A stretch of 64,000 nt of DNA from Prillingera fragicola (Eukaryota; Basidiomycota; Tremellomycetes; Trichosporonales; Trichosporonaceae): assembly GCA_002335605.1 (NCBI GenBank), contig BEDY01000005.1, forward strand, positions 1,302,001 to 1,366,000. The letters are read 5' to 3'. Positions within the stretch are counted from its first letter, which is position 1. Each line of letters starts with the position of its first letter. The notes under the pieces are model-generated. The model was not told the origin of the DNA. It did not search any database and was given only the letters and a program-made list of their open reading frames with translations. Of this stretch, positions 1 to 12,529 are shown in pieces. A program made the position numbers and the translations under genes.

Positions 1-3000
1 ATGGCGATAAAGTCGCGCGTGATCTCGGTGCCGAGCGGGACGAGGCGGTCGAGGACGCCGCCGCGGGTAGCCTGGTGGGCGTCGCGGGGGTCGCGGTACA
101 TGCGCAGCAGGACGTTGATAAGCGTCGAAGCGGCCGACGACTCCTGCTTGAGCAAGTTGGGCAGTTGCTTCATGAATCCTGCACCGTCAGCTACAGTTCC
201 ACCACGAGAAAATCAAACTTACCAACACGCCACAGCTTCATCCGCAGGTCCTTGTTGGCGTTAAACTTGCGAGCAAAGCGCCAACTGTCGTCGAGCACAC
301 CCATGAAGCGCAGCAAGTGCTCGGCCGGGATCGTGTTGTACACGTCGTCGTTCTGGAGCAACTCGTGCGTGGTCTCAATGAGCAGCAGCTGGAGGACACA
401 CTTGACTATGATCTGCTTGAAGATCCTGCGCTGCTCGGCATACGTGATGCTGGGCAACAACGCGGGCGGAGAGTCAGACACAGCCTCAAGTGGCGCGGGG
501 GCGACAAACTTGTTGAACGGCGCGTCCTCGGCGACATAGTCGGGTGGGGCCGAGATCTCAGAGTGCAACGTAGGGTCAAACAGGTGGTAGGCCGTCGTTG
601 TGCGGAAGAGCTGGACGAAAGCCGTGACGATAATCTCCCAATTCTCCGCAGAGAGCTTGGTGACGTTGCTCTCGAGTAGTTGCTGGAAGCAGCTCGTTCC
701 GATGCGAGCCAGGGTATCGTTTTCTGCACGTCAGCCCGGTTCACGTACGGTTCTACTCACCTTGACAAATACAAGCCACGAGAATATCCAACAAGCCATC
801 GAGGTACAGCTGTAGCGTCTCAAAGTAGTAGGTGTAGAGGTCGATGAGGTCGCGCAGAGCGGAAATAAGGGTAGTCGACAGCCAAACACTCATGTCCTCG
901 GGGCTCTTCCAGCGGACAAAGCTCTTGGCACGCAAAACAGCAAAGATTGGGAAGAGCGTCTGCTGACAGACAACGTTCCAGAACTCGATGCTAAAGTTTG
1001 AGCCGTGCGCCTTGAGCGTGTCGAACAGGCAGTCGAGCGCGACACGGCGAACCTCGAGATCCTCGCCAGTCATAATAATGTCGAAGAAGGCATTGAGCAC
1101 GGGGAGCCAGTACTTGATCATCGGGTCGTCGTTGGCGCTGACAGCCTTGCCGGCCGCATCGCCGGGAGCGGGGATGAGACACTCGGGGTTCTCAAGCATC
1201 TTGGGCACCAGGCCGCGCACCATCTCAATGGCCTGGAGCGAGATCTTCTGGAACTTTGTCACCTTGCAGAAGTCTGTCAGGCACCCAGTGAGATCGGCGA
1301 ATGAGCCGTAGCGAACGACAAGCGAAAAGTGCTCGCGGTACACAAGCGTGACGAGTTCGAAAGCATAGTTGGCAACTCGCTCGGTGAGGACCTTGGACGC
1401 GGCGGAGAACACGCCAAACATGGTCCGCCAACCGGAACGGAGGTTCTGCACGCGCGCCTGCAGCATTTGCTGGAGACACTGCAGCACCATCTCGCGCGCG
1501 TCCGAGTTCATGTTGTGGACAATCGTGTACTCGAACGGCCGGAGGAAGTCCTTTTGGAATCGGAAATGTGACAGCTCCTCCTTTTGCAAGAAGTTCATGG
1601 CCAGCTGACGCAGTGCGTCGAGGGCAAAGAACGACACATTGGGGTTATTGTGACAGCACACTTGGTTGAAGTGCTCGCCGAGGATGGACCACATGTTGGA
1701 CCACTCGAGACGGATACGGCCCATGTTGTAGTAAGAAATCTCGACCAGCTTTTGCAGGGAGAACATGCGAGGGCGCGTCGATGAGCCAGAGCTCTGAATC
1801 TCCTCCCACGACACCTCGCTGAGCGCCTTCACAAAGTCGACAATGGCCGAACCCGACAGGTTCTGCGACAGCGAAAACACCTTGTCGGCAGCGACAGTGA
1901 CCTCGGACGAGCGCGACTCTTGCGCGAGCTCCTCTGCGGGACGCTTCTTGAGATTGGCCTTGCTGGTCATTGAACGGCGAGACGACGTCGACGTCCGGCG
2001 GCCCATCTCCGGGACATCCATGCCGCTCGAGATGAGCTGCATGCGCTCCAGCTGTGACACACAAGTGAGCACCTCCTTCCAGCTCGCCTTCAAGTTGTTG
2101 CCATCTGTGACCGCAATCTCAAGCAGAGTCTTGATGGCCTCCATGTTCTTGGGCTTCATCTCGGCAATGTTGTTGAGGAACGTAAACTTGGCGAGGGTCG
2201 TGACGAATGCGTTGCGTTCGAGCTCCATGTCGAACAGGCAAACAATGCGGATAGCCGCGCGGAGACCATCGAGGCAGAGATCGACGACATCCATGTCGTC
2301 CGTCTCCTGGAGCTGCGCAGAGATACCGGCCAGGAAGGGCATCCAAGCGACTTCGAACATGAAACGCACATGCTCGACGCGCTGGGCAGCGTAAAAGTGG
2401 TCAGTGCCAGGAGTAGTGCCACGGCGCTGCACGCGCGCCATGGTCTTGAGCAGAGCCTCGGTCTTGTTGGCCATGTTTTCCGACTGCGCGAGGAATGCCT
2501 CGCGCTGCAGATCCCGCCCAACGCTCGCGAGCGCACCCGGGCCGTTGACCGCGCCCTCGACCTCGTCCTTCATCTTGATCTCGTTGGTCTGGATCTCGTG
2601 GTAGATCTCCGTGAGGAACTCTTCGGGCAGGTCGCTGCCGTCGTTGATGCCACCGTTGTTCTTGATGAAATCGGTGACAGTCATGCGCTTCTGCTTCAAG
2701 TTCTTGTTGTGCTGGTCGGTGTTGAGCATGATCACCGAGAACGCAAGCACGTAGGCCGTGTCGGCGTTGGCGAACAAAACAGCGGGGTTCTGATGCATGT
2801 ATCGCTCGGCAAATTTGAGCATGAAGCGATCAATCTTCTGGGCCTCGCCGGGAAGACGGAAGGTCTGGAGGTACATGCGCAGCGCCTCGGTAAAGTGGAT
2901 GTTGGTAAAGTTGAGCATATCCACAAACGCGTGCATGATGGCGACGTTCTCCTCATCGCCTTCGCCGAGGTACTCGCCAATCATAGCCTTGCTCAGGCCG

Positions 3001-5693
3001 TCGTTGGACAGCAAGAACCGCGCAATGTCCTGCGGTGTGCGCGCACGGATGAAGCCGTTCTGGATCAAGTACTCGATACCGCGCTTGGGCTTGAAGTTGA
3101 ACTTTTTGATGCCATCAAGGAGCATCGTCTTGCGCAGCTTAGCGCTCTCCAGCTTGCTGACCTCGTCCTCGGCCGCATCGGGTGTTGGTGAAGGTGCAGT
3201 CGAGATCGAGTTGCGATTGGGATTGGGCGTCGACAGCTCAGCGTTGGGTCCGGACGAGTCTGGCCTCTCCGGCCCGTCAAGACTCTGACGGGGCGCGTTG
3301 GCGTCGTCTAGCTGCTTGGGGTTGGAACTCGACCACGCAGCGAGCGACTTGAGGGCTGCGACAAGACACTCGAGCGACTGGCGACGCAGCTTGATCTCGG
3401 GTGACAGGCCAGCGAGATGAGGAGGCTCGTGGCCAAGGGCCGAGGTCGAAAGCGACGGTGGAATAGCCGGCCCACTGGAACTCGATTGCTGCTTTGACGA
3501 TCCAGCGTTGAGCTCCTCCTTGCTAGGCGGCGCAAAGTGCGTCTGTCCAATCTTGGACACAATGTTCATGAGCTTCTCGTATATATTCTCGGGGGCGGCA
3601 CGGTCGCAGTCGTAGTTTAGGTAGATCTCAACGAGTGCCTGAGGGTCGTGGCATAGACGGATGAACACGCCGAGGATGAGCGACTTTTGGCGGATCGTGG
3701 AGTGGCGCATCTCGAGAATTGGCAAAAAGATCTCGTTGAGCAGAACCTCAATCTCTTTCTTGAGTGGTGCGCGCATGCTCTTGAGGACACACCAGAAGAT
3801 CTCCGTGCTCAGCTCAAACACCTGGTTGACGGGGCTGACGGCGTTACGCGACAGACTCTGGCAGAGGTACTGCTTAGTCGCCTGCAGGAACGGCGTGTGC
3901 TCGGCGCTCGAGTTCGACGGGATCGTCACCCGGGGGTTGGTGAACAAGTCCGAGTGGCTCTTGAGGATCGTGAGCACCAGGTGCAGCGACAGCAGCTTGG
4001 AGCGCATGGCGTGTGAGCGCAAGTCGAGCTCGCTCTCAGTGATAAGCGACTTCATGCTGAGCTTGCACAGCGCACGGAACACGAGGAACGCGTCCTTGAC
4101 AAACAGTTCTTCTGTTGGTATGGGACGGCCCGACGCATCAAAGCTGCCCTCGGCATCAGCGTCAGCGGCCGTGTGGTGGCCGGCGGGAATGTCGAGGGCA
4201 TCACCATTGGGAACAGGTATGGAGATCGTCTGCGTCGGGAGGGTAGGTTGTGTGCCGTCCTCGGTACCGTTAAGGTTGGCGGGCTGAATGGGAATGTCGT
4301 CGTTGGGATTGGCTTCGGAGAAACTTGCGACCGTCAACCGCGGTCCAGTCTCCAACGGGGTCGCCGTCTGGCTCCTGTCCGGGGGCAGAGGGGTGCCAGA
4401 GCGCGTGCCGTTAATGCTGATGCTCTGGCCCATGCCCTGTCGCGTCGCACCTGGGTCGGGACGAACAACGCGGCCAAAGACGTGGTGCACGAGTTGGGTC
4501 AAACCGCCCTGGGCGACAATCTGGTTGTTGGTGTCGTTTGACAGCAAAAACACATTGTAGACTGTGCGGACAGCCTTGAGGAGACTGCTCTGGTGCACGA
4601 GCATGCCAGGATCTGTGCTGAGAACAATCGCCATGAGCGCCTTGACGACCTGGAGCGCGACCTGGGGCGGCGAGTGCTCGTTGTAGCTGAGTGTGATCGT
4701 GTGGGTAATCAGGTCGGGCAACGGGGACAGGCCGGGCGGTGGGCCATTGGGCTCGGAGAAGAACGAGTGTGAGATGAGCTTGGCCAGCAAGTCGAGCGAG
4801 GTCACGAGTGTCGGCACCGAGGTTGTCTGCGGGTTGCTGATCGCGAGCCTCAGCGGCTCAAAGATCTCGCGAGGGTGGAGGTAGGCCGTGTTGGTGTTGT
4901 CGCCCGACTGGCACAACTCCAGAGCGCGCTGGGCAGCCGCCATAAAGGACGCCGACTTGCGCGCCTCCTTGCTAGCAACAAGCACCTGCAAGGGCGGCAT
5001 AATCAAAATCGACGACAGGCGATGAGACGGGTCCTGCGGCCTTGACGACAGCGAGATGGTAGTGGCGACACTCGACCTGCGCGAGTGGTGGCCCTGGCCA
5101 TGAACCGGGGTGGCTGTAGAGCGAGGGCGGCTCGGCGTCGACGGTTGGCTCGATACGCTTGTAGACGCTGGGCGCGCTGTGGGGCGGTTTGGCGTACCCT
5201 CTTGAACTGTCGGCGACTTTGCTCCCTCGGCCGCAGCAGCAGGCGGAGCCGATGGCAAGGGCTGGCCTGTCGGACTGAGAGGCACGTCCTGCATGTTCTC
5301 AATCGACTGCGCTTCTCCTAGCGCGATGCCGGCTGGAAGAGAAGGCTTGGCGGGGGACTCGAGCTTGGGAGGAGGGGGAGGGGGAGAGTCGTCGTCAGCT
5401 GCGATGGGGGCTGGAGGAGGAGCAGACGTGGCTTTGGCGGCGTCGTCGTGGGCGGGAGGAGCGGGGGGAGACTCTGGAAGTTGCTTTTCCAAGTCTGACG
5501 CGGCCGGAGTTGAAGAGCCGTTGGGAGGGGCAGCATCTTGCTCGGTCATTGGCTTGGACACATCGACGGGGCCAGCTGGAGGCGAGGGCTTTGGCTCGTC
5601 GTCAGGAGCAACAGCATCAGGCGTTGCTTCGGGCGCTGCTGGCGCCTCGTGCACTGCTTGTGCTGATGGAGGAATTACTTCGTCTGCACTCAT
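1..5693 (-). CDS. SEC7: Sec7-family Arf guanine-nucleotide exchange factor, 3' end cut by window edge
   Basis: Large Arf-GEF that loads GTP on Arf at the trans-Golgi for vesicle formation. The start is the ATG at 5693, in an excellent Kozak context (gccaccATG); a GTG-started frame upstream is not needed. The N-terminus is Pro/Ala/Ser-rich and disordered, then helical DCB/HUS-like sequence follows. The Sec7 catalytic domain lies near the middle, from FNFKPKRGIEYLIQNGFI to NNGGINDGSDLPEEFLTEIY, with the exchange glutamate in FRLPGEAQKIDRFM and the conserved AFSVIMLNTDQHN. HDS helical repeats follow. Introns at 724-760 (37 nt) and 179-222 (44 nt) join the tail exons, which read into FMKQLPNLLKQESSAAS and then run off the window. 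At least 1,870 residues are present. The family is certain; Sec7/BIG class is chosen over Gea/GBF by length and layout. Confidence 0.95.
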
Positions 5694-5946
5694 GGTGGCG
5701 ATCTGCACAGACTAGCCATGCGTTGCGCGAGTGAGTGCTAGGGGCGAGTGGGATGCGGGCGTGAGAGAGAAAGAGATGAGATATGGGAGAGAGAGAGGGG
5801 CGGCGCGTGGTCGATGCTGTACGCGCGCAGGGGTGCGTGTCATCTAGTGTCCGCCCAGATTGCTCCCGTGCGGCCATGTGGTTGCCACGCGCCAGTGCAC
5901 AAATGTTATACTACATGCTGCTCGTACTCCTGCTATATATCTACAA

Positions 5947-7721
5947 CTACGAAAAGGCCTCAATCCCCATACCCATAGATGGAAACCGCTCAGACTGACG
6001 CGCAATCTTGTCCTTGACGATTCGGTGGGACACTGTGCCAAGCACACTTGCCAGCTTGTCCAGGGCAGCGTATCGCGCATTCGCCTCCTCGTTGCTGTGT
6101 CCATCAGTAACGCTCCAGGCATGCGGACTCACAATCGCTCCAGCACAATCATACCGTTGACCTGGTCAATCTTGCCCTTGATGCGCTCGTCGAGGATGAG
6201 CGAAACCAGCAGATGCTCGGCGTCTATAGTCGAGATGCTCAGAGTCTGGTCGTCAGCATACTGTCTGCAATACGAATACTCACGTCGGCAAGGAAACTGA
6301 GCTTGAGACGTGTGTATGGCTTGATAATATCGATAATGTACTGCGTGCGGAGAGTACGCAGCAGGTCATCAATGAAATAGCGAATAAAAGGGTCAGCCGT
6401 AATGGTCGCAGCGTTGGCTTTGAGAATCTTCTCGGCCTGCTTGACGTCGCGCGCCTGATACGCCGCCACAAGCGAGGTCATGGCGACAATCTGCGGGTCG
6501 TTCTTGTAAGGCTTGGTCTCCTGAGAGTCGAAAGGGTTGATGTCGCTACCCATGAGCATGTGCGTGAGGACAAGGTACTTGAGGACCTGGATGCGTTGGG
6601 GGCTGCCGGACTCGTCGTACTGGCGGAACGACTCGAACAGGTCCTTTGAGGCATTGTCCCATGATTCTGCCATTAGCTGCGTTCTGTAGCAAAAACTCAC
6701 TCTCCATCATCCACATCTTGCCGCCGCACTCGCGGATGACACCCATGATACGCGGGTGCGGGATAGCATTGCGCACTTGGGTCGACGCCTGGTAAATCTC
6801 CTTGAGCTTGCGGCTTTCCTTGAGGTCCGAGTACATCTGGATCTCAATAGCGTAGAGCTCAAGCAAAAGCGACCCCTTTGTCTGGTCTTCGGAAGCACTG
6901 GTGCTGCCAGGAGCACACGTCTCGTGCAACGCCTTGAGAATCGGCGCAAGGCGGGCATACTCTTTCCTGTCAAGCCACAGCTTGGCGAGCTTGAGGTTGC
7001 ACTTCGTAGACAAGCGCTCGTTCTTGGACTCTTCACATGCTTCGCGCGTGGCTTCGTAAAATGACTCGAGGGTATCCAACGGCACATTTGGTGAGATTGC
7101 CGCATGCTTGCCCTCGCCACCGACATAGTCGAGAATGTTGTTGATGCTCTTGTCCGCATAGTTGCGCGTCACGGCGCTCTAGTCTGTCAGCGTCTCCTCA
7201 TCTACTGTATGGCGCACCTTGGTGTACTCGAGCAGCTCGCGATATGTCTTGAGCGCCTCCTCTGGCCGCCCCAGCGAGAGATAGTTCATCTTCGTCATTT
7301 GCTTCAAGCCCTTGAACCCCCTGCACCGTCAGCGTTCACTCTTACCCGTATTCCGAGCCGGTGCCAACACTTACCACTCGCCCTTCTCTCCCTCATCATC
7401 GACAATGGTCCGAAAAGCGCGCAGCGCCCCCTCGGGATCGTCCTCCTTGAGTCCTGCAGTGTCAGCCCCGAGCTGATTGGCGACCACAACAACGCTGTTA
7501 ACGCACCCTTGGCCTTGTAGTACTGGTTCTCAACATCACCAGCGTCGTCCTCCATGTCATCGTCGTCGTCGTCATCGTAATCAAAGTCGTACTCCTAGCC
7601 AGCGTTAGCTACCTGCAAGTCATTATTAGAAACGGGCATACCTCGTCATCCGCCGCGTCCTGTCTGTCAACTCTAGCTAGCGGGATGGACTTACCTCCAT
7701 CATGAACTCGTCATCGGACAT
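5947..7721 (-). CDS. CSN2: COP9 signalosome subunit 2 (PCI-domain protein)
   Basis: Subunit of the COP9 signalosome, which removes Nedd8 from cullins. The N-terminus MSDDEFMME, the acidic poly-Asp run, ENQYYKAKG and the helical-repeat segment SINNILDYVGG match CSN2 rather than its proteasome paralog Rpn6. The PCI/winged-helix part includes FIRYFIDDLLRTLRTQYI and IDQVNGMIVLERL. The last exon ends SMGMGIEAFS. The gene is cut by many short introns. The second coding exon is only 18 nt (7642-7659, encoding DAADDE). The 5' exon encodes 9 residues. About 480 residues when spliced. It lies 253 bp upstream of SEC7 on the same strand. Confidence 0.93.
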
Positions 7722-7970
7722 GGTGCTTTCTTCTTGTCTGTGTTCTGAGCAGGTATATAAGAATGCGCTATCACGAACGTTGTTGTCGTTGTGAACAGTC
7801 AAAGCCAGAGAGTAGGTGGCCTTGCATGACGCCGTCACCTCCGTTTGCTCCCGTGGACGACGCGCACTCAGGCACAGAACCTCCACTCTCACTGTCCACT
7901 TCTTCGTCTCGTGTTCGTCGGTACAGCTCACAGGCAGCTCTACTCTACTACTCATGCATAGCCTACAAGT

Positions 7971-10900
7971 TTACTGCCCCAGCAAATCCGCATTCCCACT
8001 AGCCGACAGCGCAATGATAGTGTCGTCTTCCAAATACTTGCTCACAGCAATACTGTCGCTCAATCCCTTCCTCCTGCGCGTCTTGAGCACCAAGTCACGC
8101 GCAAGCGCCTGGCCCTGTGCAGGCTCAAGCGGGCGGAGGGGGATGGAAGTGTCCGTGGGGTCTCCAGGGACCACCTGCCAGTGGTCAAAGTGCATCTGGC
8201 AAAAGGCCTGGCCCATGGTCGCTGTACGCAGGTCGGTTTCGAAGCCGTTGGCATCGAGCACTGGGATGAAGGCCTTGACGGTGTAGAGGGGTGAGCCGGG
8301 CTTGGGAATGTCACGGGTGACATGGCCACGTCGCCTGGACAAAACCGTGTAGACGGCTGCGACGCAGTCGGCAGGTGCCTGGACCTCGACGTAGTAGACT
8401 GGCTCGAGGAGGCGAGGCGATGCAAGAAGGAAGGAAGAGTAGCAAACGCGGCGGGCGGTGGGGATGATTTGGCCGCCGCCGCGGTATATTGGCTCCTCGG
8501 CCACGGTCGCATCGAGGAGGCGGAACTTTACGCCTCGGATAGGCTCGTCACACAAGGGTCCTTCACGGGTACCCCACTGGAAGCCCTGCTTGACACTGTC
8601 GCGCACTGATGCCAGCAGCTTGGTGTCGACCTCGGAGGGCAAGGTGTCGTTGATGAGCGTGTTGGGGCCATTGTCCTCGGGTCCGAATGCCCAGATGTTA
8701 CGCGATGCCAACAGATCCCAGCCATAGTTTTGCTCAAAGAACTTGCCGCGCTCCTTGTTGGTCATGCGCATGGTGACCTTGCCAGACTCAATGTCGTTGG
8801 CGATACCGGTCTCGAGAGGCTCGGAAATCATCGTGAGCTTGTTCTTCTTGTTGGGCGTCTCGGCGTAGCACTTGAGTGCCGAGGTCTCAACGACCGTCTC
8901 ACAGAACTTGGTCACTGGATCCGACACCTTGATCTCAATCTCGGCAAACAGTCGCCGCAAGTCGTGCAGCACCGAGTCAAGGTACAGCTCGCCAGTACCA
9001 AGAATAATGTGCTCTCCACTCTCCTCCACCTTGGTCGTGAGCAAGGGGTACGACTTGTTGACCTTGCGCAGACCGTCAAGCATCTTGGGCAGCTCCGAGG
9101 GGGCGATAGGCTCAACCGCGACCTTTAGCACAGAGGAGGTCATGTGCTTGATGGGGCGGAAGATGTACATGTCGTCGTCAATGCCGCGGGCATAGATGGT
9201 AGCGGTCTTGTTGATGGACGCGTCGACACCTGACAACAAGACAAGGTTACCGGGGTAGGCGGTCTCAATGTCGACATTGTAGCGCGACTCGTCAAGCATG
9301 ACAGCCTCAACGATCGCAGGCACCATGTCCTCCTCGTCCTCGAGCGAGTATCCCTCTCCGAGCACGTACACGGGCTGTCCGCGCTGGACTGTACCACTCA
9401 TGACACGACCAAACGCGCGGAACTCTTGTGCGTCGCTGGTGTGGAAAAGCTTGGTGACGTGCACGACAGTGGGGCCTTTGGGATCGCACGCCAACAACGA
9501 CTCGGCGAGCGGCCCTGTCAAAGGTCCAGTGAAGGTATGAGCCACCTTGGACCGGGCATTCTCCACTGGAGACGGCAACGTCGTGATCATATCCACGAGG
9601 CCAACCGAGGGGCCAAAGAAAGCCTCGAGCACAACCTTCAGCAGCGGCCTGACGTCCATCTTGTATACGGCGGGCTTGAGAGTGATGCGGAGGTCGGCCA
9701 GTGTCTGCTTCAGGCTGTCGGAGCTCTCGCTCAACACCTGCGTGTAGAGCTTGTACAGGGGCTCCAGGATAAAGTGGACGAACGAACGCTTCGACTCGAC
9801 GTCCGCGGGCGTACGAGTAAACTTGCGCTTCTCCGAGTCAAAGTAGATGTTGCCCCATAGGCGCTTGGCAAACTCATCAATGTCGAACGCGCCAAACTGC
9901 TCCGAGTACATGGCAGCAAAGGTGTTGAGGGTAAAGCACCAGCCCATCTGGGTCGACGCGAAAGCGACATTGCCGCGCTCAGGTGAGAGACGGTACGAGT
10001 CGTCGGCGTCGATGCCGGCAATCACTGAGTTGACCTCCTCGATCGTGTGCTTGATCTTGAAGAAGGCCTCACTGGGGGGAAGACGGAGCTCGAGAATAAG
10101 ACGGTCAAGCTTGTTGACGACAAGAACAATCTTGAGCTTCTCCTGCATGGCGTAGCGGATTGTCGCCTCGGTTCCCGACATGACACCCTCAACGACATCC
10201 ACTACCAGGACAACACCATCTACAAGGCGCGCAGCGCATCCAACCTCGTCGGTAAAGTTGACGTGGCCGGGCGTGTCGATAATATTGACGAGGCTCGACT
10301 TGCCGCGCGAGTCGGGCAGAACCAGAGTCATGGGCCCAGACTTGATCGAAACCTCGCGCGAGCGCGACAAAGTGTGCGTGTCGGTGTAGCGAATCGGCCT
10401 GTCGGCGTCCCAGGTCATCTGATGAGTCTCAAACACGAGCATGTCCACGAGAGACGTCTTGCCGTGGTGAATCGCGCCGGCGACCATGATGTTGCGAATC
10501 ATGTCGGGGTATTGAAGCATGTCGACCATGAAGCTGACGTTAGCGCCAATACACGACAGGCAACTCACTTGCGGTCAAAGCGAGTCACGGGAAGATCCTT
10601 CTCCTGCACGGTAAAAGCCCTCTCCTTGACAGGTGCGACAATGGGCTCGGTCAAGGGTTGCAAGTCCTCCTCCTGCACCATGGTCTCGACACCCTCGCCG
10701 TAAGTCTCCTCTGCGGTCGCATAGTATTTTTTATCCTCGTGCAGCACCACCTGGTTTCCTGCTGTTCCTACTTCGTCAGCCCAGCTTTTGGCTAGGAAGC
10801 TACTCACCATCCACACCGTGAAGAGTCATCTCCAGGCCAGTCTCCTCCTCCATCGGCTCATCCTCGTCGTCATCAAACCCCTCTAGCGGCGCATACTCGG

Positions 10901-11071
10901 CCGCAGCCGATGGACCCGGGGCCGGTGCAGCTGCGGGGGCAATCTCAATGTCCGAGTCATCGTCCGAGTCAGAGTCGCCGCCAATGTAGTTGCCAAACTC
11001 TAGATTGAAAGTTAGCTTGCCAGCTTGGAGAGAACGAGGTGGTGCTTACCGTCGTAATCCTCTGTGGACAT
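7971..11071 (-). CDS. SNU114: U5 snRNP GTPase Snu114 / EFTUD2
   Basis: EF-2-like GTPase of the U5 snRNP that controls spliceosome activation and disassembly with Brr2 and Prp8. The N-terminus is an acidic tail ([20 protein letters not shown]), typical of Snu114 and absent from EF-2. GTPase motifs are G1 in [11 protein letters not shown]3 in [10 protein letters not shown] and G4 in [10 protein letters not shown]-2-like domains II-V follow to the end NADLLGQ. Three introns near the 5' end separate exons [15 protein letters not shown] through LHGVDG, and the exon ending TRFDRN, which joins [15 protein letters not shown]. The rest is one long exon. About 980 residues. It diverges from the mitochondrial repeat protein gene, with 283 bp between start codons. 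Confidence 0.95.
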
Positions 11072-11354
11072 TGTGTCTTGCGAGGAAGGGGGAGTAGGGC
11101 GGTATAGATGTCACCTGGCTGCTGATAGCCTTGGATGACTTTTAGGGAGCGAGAATGCGAGACGCGTCTATGCAGAGTCTAAGGTGTAAGAGTAGTGTTC
11201 GACATCACTTGGGCGGCGACTACCAACAACCACCATATTCAATATTTTGATGGGCATTTTATTTGTATTAATCCCGAAATGTCCCAGCCAGCCAGTGCCT
11301 CATCTCATCTCGACTTTGACGAGAGAAACGCTACACCTACACCTTACGCGCACA

Positions 11355-12529
11355 ATGGCGTCCCGCAGCCTCTCCTTCTTCTCTCGTGCTATCCACACCT
11401 CGCGTGTAGCTCTCAATGAGGTGCCCACCCCAGAGTCGCTCGGCTTCGCCGTCCGCAATCGCCAGCGCGTGCTTCCGACGCTCGATATTCCGCAGTCCGC
11501 CCGCAACAACATGAACGTGTGTACATTGGTGGCGCGCCAGTAACACTATAACTGACAGTGCAGACCGAGGGAAGCGGAGTGGGGCGTGCCAACGCAACAC
11601 GTGACTTGAAGCCCCGCGGTGAAGGCAAGCCCCGCGAAGACCGTGGCGACCGTGGCAACAGCGGCGACCGCCGTCCCAGGCAGGAATCGCTCGTGGGCGA
11701 GGACAAAATGGGCCTCCCCACCGACTTTTTTGAGGGTATGGAGGCCTCGCAGCCCATCGCAACCTCTTCGCGCGGCTCCAAGCGCGACGGCATGAACAAG
11801 CGTGACGCCCCCCGCCGCAACAAAGGCGGGCAGGGCGCCGCAACCTCTTCGGGCGGCTTCAAGCGCGACGGCATGAACAAGCGTGACGCCCCCCGCGGCG
11901 ACAAAGGCGGGCAGCGCGCCGCAACCTCTTCGGGCGGCTTCAAGCGCGACGGCATGAACAAGCGTGACGCCCCCCGCGGCGACAACGGCGGGCAGCGTGC
12001 CGCAACCTCTTCGCCCGGCTTCAAGCGCGACGGCATGGACCAGCGTGACGCCCCACGCGGCAACAACGGCGGTGCGGATGGCAAGCCAGACGTGCGCGTC
12101 ACCGAGCTTGACCTGGCCATGGCCAAGGAGATGCGTGCCATGGCCGCTGCGGAGTCTGTGCAGATGCGTCCCCGCGACACGTCCATCGTTGGTCTCTTCG
12201 GTAGGACCTCGCTCATCTCGTCCCCTGTCCATCTTGAGCTTCGTTCTGGGCCAAATGGACGTCGTAAGAACAAGGATCGTAAGAACAAGGATCGCACCAC
12301 CCAGGGTGGGTACCCCTCTGCTGAGATACTAGAATGCCAAACTGACACCATAGACCGCAAGGCCGAACTTCTCCGCCACTTCGGCTCCTACGCCGAGCTC
12401 GTCAAGCCCGCGCCAAAGTCTCCCCAGGACATCGTTGGGCGCGCGGTGTACCTTGCAAGTCTGAACAGCACCATCAGTCAGAGCCGCGAGGAAGTCTTGT
12501 CAAAGACGCTCAACGGCTTCCTGGGTTAG
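11355..12529 (+). CDS. Predicted mitochondrial protein with internal 27-residue tandem repeats
   Basis: Function not recognised. The N-terminus MASRSLSFFSRAIHTSR has no acids, alternates Arg/Ser/hydrophobic residues and ends in an HTSR processing-like site, a good mitochondrial presequence. The centre has four 27-residue repeats (core GFKRDGMNKRDAPRGDKGGQ), very basic and probably disordered. A helical patch follows (VTELDLAMAKEMRAMAAA). The C-terminus carries a possible conserved motif, LLRHFGSYAELV. Intron 1 is 11517-11563. A second likely intron, 12306-12353, is 48 nt, ends in tag, and has no stop in frame, so both spliced and retained forms stay open. About 360-375 residues. A mitoribosome-associated role is possible but only a guess from the basic, lineage-variable character. 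Confidence 0.7.
11761..12071 (+). repeat. 81-bp coding tandem repeat, about 4 copies
   Basis: The start aacctcttcg recurs at 11761, 11842, 11923 and 12004, exactly 81 bp apart. Copies 2 and 3 are almost identical; copy 1 and the last, incomplete copy are more diverged. Each unit encodes 27 residues and keeps frame, so copy number can change without a frameshift. Confidence 0.95.

Noticed and set aside
5694..5708. Upstream in-frame start for SEC7
   Set aside because: The upstream codon is GTG; the ATG at 5693 has a strong Kozak context.
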